Source of the DNA: Rothia santali
GTDB lineage: Bacteria > Actinomycetota > Actinomycetes > Actinomycetales > Micrococcaceae
Length of the DNA: 64,000 nucleotides
Assembly (NCBI RefSeq): GCF_024199905.1
Contig: NZ_JANAFB010000017.1
Coordinates: 1-64,000, forward strand
Direction of reading: 5' to 3'
Shown in pieces: positions 60,546 to 64,000 of this stretch. The notes under the pieces were generated by a model, which was not told the DNA's origin, ran no database searches, and was given only the letters and a program-made list of their open reading frames with translations. The position numbers were made by a program, and so were the translations under genes. How positions within the stretch are numbered: the first letter of the stretch is position 1; every line of letters starts with the position of its first letter.

Positions 60546-60784
60546 GACGAGGCGGCACTCGGAGCGACTCAACGGTGCTGGGTTTGGCCGGCACAGTCCG
60601 CGTCCGATATGGGTCCCAGGCAGACTGCCGTCGCACCGATAATGATTAGGATCAGGGTGGTGAAGCCGAAGTCGACGTCCCATGCCCGGTGGAATAGGTT
60701 GAGGACCCCGCCGGTCAGGGTGATGCCCGCACCCCATCCTTAAAGGTGCTTACGTAGCTTCATCCGTCGAGTGGCGTAGTCCAT
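60527..60784 (-). pseudogene. Decayed copy of small membrane protein 'a'
   Basis: Reading from ATG 60784: basic N-terminus ending RKHL, a TAA where the intact gene has Gln, then GWGAGITLTGGVLNLFHRAW, DVDFGFTTLILIIIGATAVC. The WD-x-x-FGF motif is kept. TTTGCT stands 6 bases before the ATG, a damaged form of the intact TATGCT. Confidence 0.85.
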
Positions 60785-60986
60785 AGTGCTAGCAAATGTG
60801 GTCGATCCGACGGCGTTAGATGCCACGATTGTCATTCTAAGACGTTTCAAAGCACCCCGCCTTGGAGCGACTCATCGGATAAATCGAAATCGCGAAGAAT
60901 CGCCTGGTCAGATTGGACCGTAGAGGGCTCAGCGACGGTTGGTGCGTTCAGACCCTCACAACGGCAGCGATGGCGAAGGAGGGATG

Positions 60987-60992
60987 TATTCT
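60987..60992 (+). promoter_or_regulatory. -10 box (TATTCT) for a leaderless gene
   Basis: TATTCT, 6 bases before ATG 60999, the spacing seen for the other leaderless candidates in the window. Confidence 0.5.
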
Positions 60993-60998
60993 ATTCTC

Positions 60999-61337
60999 AT
61001 GGAAGTCCATGAAACCGTGCACTCTGGAGCCAAATGGTCCAGCTATGCTCCTCGGTATCGTGTGAATTTCTGGCAGAGATCAGGTGAGGCGTGGGCCCTG
61101 GAGGCCTACATTCTCACCGAGGCCGGGGACGTTCTTCAGGTTCTTCGGTGGGTCGAGGAGAACCGTCGCGATCGTGTCGTGGAGGTTTTCGTGGAGATCG
61201 AGAACGAGCCAATCGGAGACTTCATGGAAGAGCGTCGAGCATCGTTGGTACGGGTGTACGGCGAGAATCCCAACGGGAGCGTGAGTTCCACCTTTGTCAT
61301 GGCCCGCCGGGACCCTCCTACCCGAGGCATCACGTGA
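60999..61337 (+). CDS. Hypothetical protein (112 aa)
   Basis: A soluble alpha/beta-looking protein (RYRVNFWQRSGEAWALEAYI, then VLQVLRWVEENRRDRVVEVF). ATG 60999 follows a TATTCT box by 6 bases. ATG 60984 has AAGGAGG but with almost no spacing. No family recognised. It lies among prophage fragments and may have been a moron of the older element. Confidence 0.55.
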   Translation: MEVHETVHSGAKWSSYAPRYRVNFWQRSGEAWALEAYILTEAGDVLQVLRWVEENRRDRVVEVFVEIENEPIGDFMEERRASLVRVYGENPNGSVSSTFVMARRDPPTRGIT

Positions 61338-61413
61338 GACAGGCGGTAGACACTTTTCACCGATTCTGCGCATACCCGGGGTGCGAAATCGTGGGTCAAT
61401 CGGCTCCGGTGAT

Positions 61414-61740
61414 TCAGCCGGGATCTATTGTGTGGGTCGACGTGCATCCCACTAGGTCAGGTGTAAGACGTTCCTGCGGGCTAGTCGCCGGCCCGCTGTC
61501 GCATGGGTCGCGCATGACAGCGATGCGCTCAAGATGCCCGATGACGACCAGTGCGACGCCGATGCCGGCCGGCGGCAGCAGAAGCAGGACCAGCGCCAGC
61601 ATCGCCAGGCTGCAGAACCCCGAGACCGACGAACTCCACAGCGGTCAGCGCTCAGACCACGATGCCCGCGATGATCGGCCCCCAGCCGGGTAGTCATCGT
61701 TCAGTCATGGCGCACCTGTTCGGATTCCCGGGCCGCTGCT
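61414..61740 (-). pseudogene. Decayed copy of small membrane protein 'b' with the 3' end of 'c'
   Basis: From ATG 61708 it reads MTER, a stop, then LPGWGPIIAGIVV, another stop and ALTAVEFVGL; a shifted frame continues MLALVLLLLPPAGIGVALVV, IGHLERIA. These match protein 'b' (MTERRLPGRGLIIAGIVV and IGYLKRIA). Bases 61709-61740 match the end of 'c' just upstream of 'b' in the prophage. Beyond 61740 the sequence switches to the 120-bp repeat. Confidence 0.82.
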
Positions 61741-61743
61741 ATG

Positions 61744-61866
61744 CAATGACTGCGGACCCATGGAACGAGTGTCTGAACGTGTCAGGATCCCATAGAGGCG
61801 CCCCATCCCGAGAGACCTCGTCGAAAGACTTCAACCCGGGGCATCAATCTGGGGTGGTAACCCACG
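61744..61866 (+). repeat. 120-bp direct repeat, right copy
   Basis: Second copy of 59691-59813. It joins directly to the fragment of protein 'c', marking an old recombination point. Confidence 0.75.
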
Positions 61867-62005
61867 TCAAGGCGACTGCATCCAGATCACCGCGGGATTC
61901 GCGCTCATCGCCCACATGCAAGCGCAGCCGCCCGAAGAGGACTATCCGCACCCACAAGCCGGGGATACGCTAAGCACACCTACAGCGGAAAGGGGGCGCG
62001 TAGAG

Positions 62006-62230
62006 ATGGGCAAGCGGCAGAAGCTGTCACTGGCCATCGCTGGCTTCTTCCTCCTGGCCCAGTTCATCCTCGAAATCATCAACGAGGTTTTCCTGGATGG
62101 GCAGATGCCGTTCTACACCCTTCCCCTGTTGGTCTTCATCATGTTCATCGCAGCCCTCATCGCCGTCCACTACAAAGCCAAAGGGGCCGTACCAGAATCT
62201 AACGAAACAGCAGATGGACAGGAGACCTGA
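62006..62230 (+). CDS. Small two-pass membrane protein (74 aa)
   Basis: Segments LSLAIAGFFLLAQFILEIIN and YTLPLLVFIMFIAALIAVHY, with a charged tail. AAAGGGGG lies about 9 bases before the ATG. Its stop overlaps the start of the next small membrane gene (TGATG), so the two are coupled. No family recognised. Confidence 0.65.
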   Translation: MGKRQKLSLAIAGFFLLAQFILEIINEVFLDGQMPFYTLPLLVFIMFIAALIAVHYKAKGAVPESNETADGQET

Positions 62231-62445
62231 TGGGCCGGGACAAGAAAACCGACGCCGGTCTCGTCTTCCCCTGGTTCCTCCCGGGGATTATCCTCGGCGT
62301 CATCATCGGAGCGATCATCGCCCCACAAGAACCAGGCTTCCACTTCTGGCCCTACGCCTTCGCTATGGTCCCCATCATTGGACTCAACCGCCTCATCATG
62401 TACGTCTACTACCGCCGCAAGAGAAACCGGGAAGACGCTGGGTAG
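62230..62445 (+). CDS. Small membrane protein (71 aa)
   Basis: Hydrophobic segments FLPGIILGVIIGAIIA and YAFAMVPIIGLNRLIMYVYY, basic tail (YRRKRNREDAG). ACAGGAGACC precedes the ATG. Coupled to the gene at 62006. Unknown function. Confidence 0.65.
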   Translation: MGRDKKTDAGLVFPWFLPGIILGVIIGAIIAPQEPGFHFWPYAFAMVPIIGLNRLIMYVYYRRKRNREDAG

Positions 62446-62580
62446 GTTCCACCGAGCATGTCTTTTTGAGGGTCGTATATTTTCGAAAGCCTCACCGACC
62501 TCGATCTGTCTTCCTCGTGAGCTACGGGGGCACGGCGGAGGCGCCTCGGTGCTCTGAAGCGCTCACCCATCGAAAAGCCA

Positions 62581-62650
62581 GCTGCTCATCGCGATGCGGG
62601 AGGATCCTGACCGGGAGGCGGGGACGGCATTCGAGGCTGCTCTGTGGTGA
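62581..62650 (+). pseudogene. Remnant of the tail chaperone C-terminus, second copy
   Basis: LLIAMREDPDREAGTAFEAA followed by LW and a stop, against VLIAVREDPAEQTGTAFGAA and PW in the prophage. Only about 22 codons remain. As in the prophage, the end overlaps a minus-strand membrane protein gene. Confidence 0.82.
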
Positions 62651-62855
62651 CCGACTCGTCACGGATTTTCAGGTTGAGGACACCCGCGATGCCGTTGGCT
62701 ATCACGCCCGGAAGAAGGACGTACGGGGATAGCCAGCCGAACTCGACGTCCCAGATCAGCCTCATGATCAGAAGGATTGCGGACGCAATGATCAGGACCG
62801 CTCCAACCACATACAGGAGATTGCGAGTTCTGATGCGGCGAGCGACACGGTCCAT
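62586..62855 (-). CDS. Intact relative of small membrane protein 'a' (89 aa)
   Basis: Exactly the same length as 'a' and the same plan: basic N-terminus, two or three hydrophobic segments (LLYVVGAVLIIASAILLIMR and YVLLPGVIANGIAGVLNL), the motif WDVEFGW between them, and a Pro-rich tail (TTEQPRMPSPPPGQDPPASR) almost identical to that of 'a'. TATGCT is 6 bases before the ATG. Unlike its neighbours it is undamaged, which suggests it is maintained. Confidence 0.75.
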   Translation of the reverse strand: MDRVARRIRTRNLLYVVGAVLIIASAILLIMRLIWDVEFGWLSPYVLLPGVIANGIAGVLNLKIRDESVTTEQPRMPSPPPGQDPPASR

Positions 62856-62861
62856 AGGTGA

Positions 62862-62867
62862 AGCATA
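62862..62867 (-). promoter_or_regulatory. -10 box (TATGCT) of the 62586-62855 gene
   Basis: TATGCT 6 bases before ATG 62855 on the minus strand. Confidence 0.6.
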
Positions 62868-62931
62868 TTCGGACCATGCGCCGATCGCACTATCGAATGC
62901 CGTGGCGCGCGGCATCTCGAGAACGCGTCTC

Positions 62932-63147
62932 CTACTGCTCTACGATGCCGTTGCCGGTGGATTTCCGCATCTTCCCGCCGAAATGAATGAGGGGCAGGGC
63001 GATGAAAATGATCCAGGCAAGATAGCCAAGATCCGGCCACCCCGCAACGAACGTCGAGATGGACGCCCCGAGGACGAAGACACAGAGAATGCCGCCGACG
63101 AGAATGAGAACTCCGCCGACCGTGCCACGGGTTGAGGTTTCAGCCAT
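62932..63147 (-). CDS. Small two-pass membrane protein (71 aa)
   Basis: Segments GTVGGVLILVGGILCVFVLG and LGYLAWIIFIALPLIHFGG with a short basic tail (KMRKSTGNGIVEQ). TACGGT stands 6 bases before ATG 63147 without a ribosome site, again the leaderless pattern. A longer reading from 63180 lacks a signal. Unknown function. Confidence 0.65.
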   Translation of the reverse strand: MAETSTRGTVGGVLILVGGILCVFVLGASISTFVAGWPDLGYLAWIIFIALPLIHFGGKMRKSTGNGIVEQ

Positions 63148-63153
63148 CTGGGA

Positions 63154-63159
63154 ACCGTA
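63154..63159 (-). promoter_or_regulatory. -10 box (TACGGT) of the 62932-63147 gene
   Basis: TACGGT 6 bases before the ATG on the minus strand; fits TANNNT. Confidence 0.45.
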
Positions 63160-63326
63160 CTCAGACAGGATCCGCGCCACAAAATGCTACGCCGCGAGGC
63201 CCAGTCTTCCCGGACGGTACCTGAGACGTGGCCGATACGGGTTCTCCTCAGTCGCTGTTCCACCTCACGGTGAAGCCCAGGCAAGACATCCGGCGGCTGC
63301 GAGGAGCGGCAGTGCTTCCGACTTCC

Positions 63327-64000
63327 CTACTGTTTCTCGTGCGCCGCGGTCGTGCGCTTGGACCGCGATCGATGTACTTCTAAGACGACAACGGCGCAAA
63401 GGGCGGCGAACGCCAGAATCGAAGCGCCGACGCCGAATGTACTGGTCATCGCCTGTGTGAAGAAATCATTAACACGCCGAAGGAATTCTGGGACCACTTC
63501 CGATGGTAGGTACTCAGCGCTTGCATGCGCGGCGGCCAAGGTGTCCTTCGTGGGTCCGACGATCTCCTGCGGCAACTGTGCCGCGAGATCGTCATCAATG
63601 CGTGACCGGTAGAAAGACGTACCGAGGCTGCCCAGCACCGCGATGCCCAGTGCCCCGCCCAGCTCATAGGCGGTCTCGCTGATCCCCGCCGCGGCCGCGG
63701 AGCGATCCTTCGGCGCCGCCGCGATGATCATGTCGTTAGTCAAGGTGTCTGCGACCCCGACGCCGGCTCCGATGAGGGCGCCGCCGGAGAAGGCCACGAA
63801 GATGTCCTCCTGCAGACCCAGCTGCGAGAGCACGAAGAAGCCTCCCGCCGCGACCAAGAGTCCACCGCCGATCAGCCACGCTCCCCGTACATGTCGGATG
63901 AGAACCGGCGCAACGATGGCACCGATGACCGCTCCCACTGCGATCGGCACGGCCCACAGGCCGGCCTGTAACGGAGTCTTGCCAAGGGTGAGCTGGATGT
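63327..64000 (-). CDS. MFS transporter, DHA2 drug-efflux type, C-terminal part
   Basis: The frame is open to the window edge, so the start is missing. The visible 224 residues hold LTLGKTPLQAGLWAVPIAVG, typical of the segment 8 region in 14-segment drug/proton antiporters, further helices, and the motif AAAAGISETAYELGGALGIA of DHA2 transporters. A long extracellular loop and a last helix (GASILAFAALCAVVVLEVH) follow. It would export drugs or cations; substrate unknown. Confidence 0.85.
   Translation of the reverse strand, partial: IQLTLGKTPLQAGLWAVPIAVGAVIGAIVAPVLIRHVRGAWLIGGGLLVAAGGFFVLSQLGLQEDIFVAFSGGALIGAGVGVADTLTNDMIIAAAPKDRSAAAAGISETAYELGGALGIAVLGSLGTSFYRSRIDDDLAAQLPQEIVGPTKDTLAAAHASAEYLPSEVVPEFLRRVNDFFTQAMTSTFGVGASILAFAALCAVVVLEVHRSRSKRTTAAHEKQ

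Overview
The window is very GC-rich (third codon positions mostly G or C). It carries actinobacterial hallmarks: a BioM/BioN-type energy-coupling-factor transporter, an MptA/MptB-type polyprenol-phosphomannose mannosyltransferase, oligoribonuclease next to tRNA-His, and leaderless start sites. A Micrococcales host, possibly Micrococcaceae, is likely; the genus cannot be fixed from the sequence alone.

Layout. (1) 1-15.5 kb is ordinary chromosome. It holds a thiolase end and ECF transporter genes with a local tandem duplication, an M20 amidohydrolase, a frameshifted GNAT acetyltransferase, an SDR oxidoreductase, a PRC/DUF2382 stress protein, several small enzymes, a cardiolipin synthase, an AlkD-like repair protein with a shifted C-terminus, tRNA-His, orn and the mannosyltransferase. 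(2) 15,504-56,621 is a complete-looking siphovirus-type prophage of about 41 kb in the 3' half of tRNA-Arg(TCT). It is bounded by 114-bp direct repeats and by paired candidate integrase arm sites at both ends. (3) 56.6-63.2 kb holds a second phospholipase-D/cardiolipin-synthase gene, then decayed fragments of an older, related prophage mixed with small membrane-protein genes. (4) The window ends inside a DHA2-type MFS transporter.

Prophage order, left to right: tyrosine integrase, lipoprotein, repressor with divergent Cro-like and excisionase-like genes, small early genes, YqaJ exonuclease and RecT annealase, replication protein with an iteron-like array behind it, RusA-like resolvase, putative small terminase. 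Then come a moron zone with a broken duplicate of the terL 5' end, TerL, portal, MuF, a protease-scaffold fusion, decoration protein, capsid, head-tail connectors, tail tube, a tail chaperone with a likely +1 frameshift, tape measure, tail proteins including an SGNH-hydrolase tail protein, endolysin and holin. A lower-GC accessory block lies next to attR.

The most interesting material is the set of tiny membrane proteins. Four are encoded on the minus strand between the tail chaperone and the tape measure gene. They are paralogous to one another, and decayed or intact relatives occur outside the prophage at 60.5-63.1 kb, in two cases still joined to a remnant of the chaperone gene end. Many start a fixed 6 nt after a TANNNT-type -10 box, which suggests leaderless transcription from private promoters in the lysogen. 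Other candidates for undescribed functions are three membrane-anchored proteins with a shared 'N-x-G-x-x-x-A' domain, a low-GC membrane/soluble gene pair at 53.9-55.0 kb, and a structured RNA candidate at 55.83-56.0 kb.
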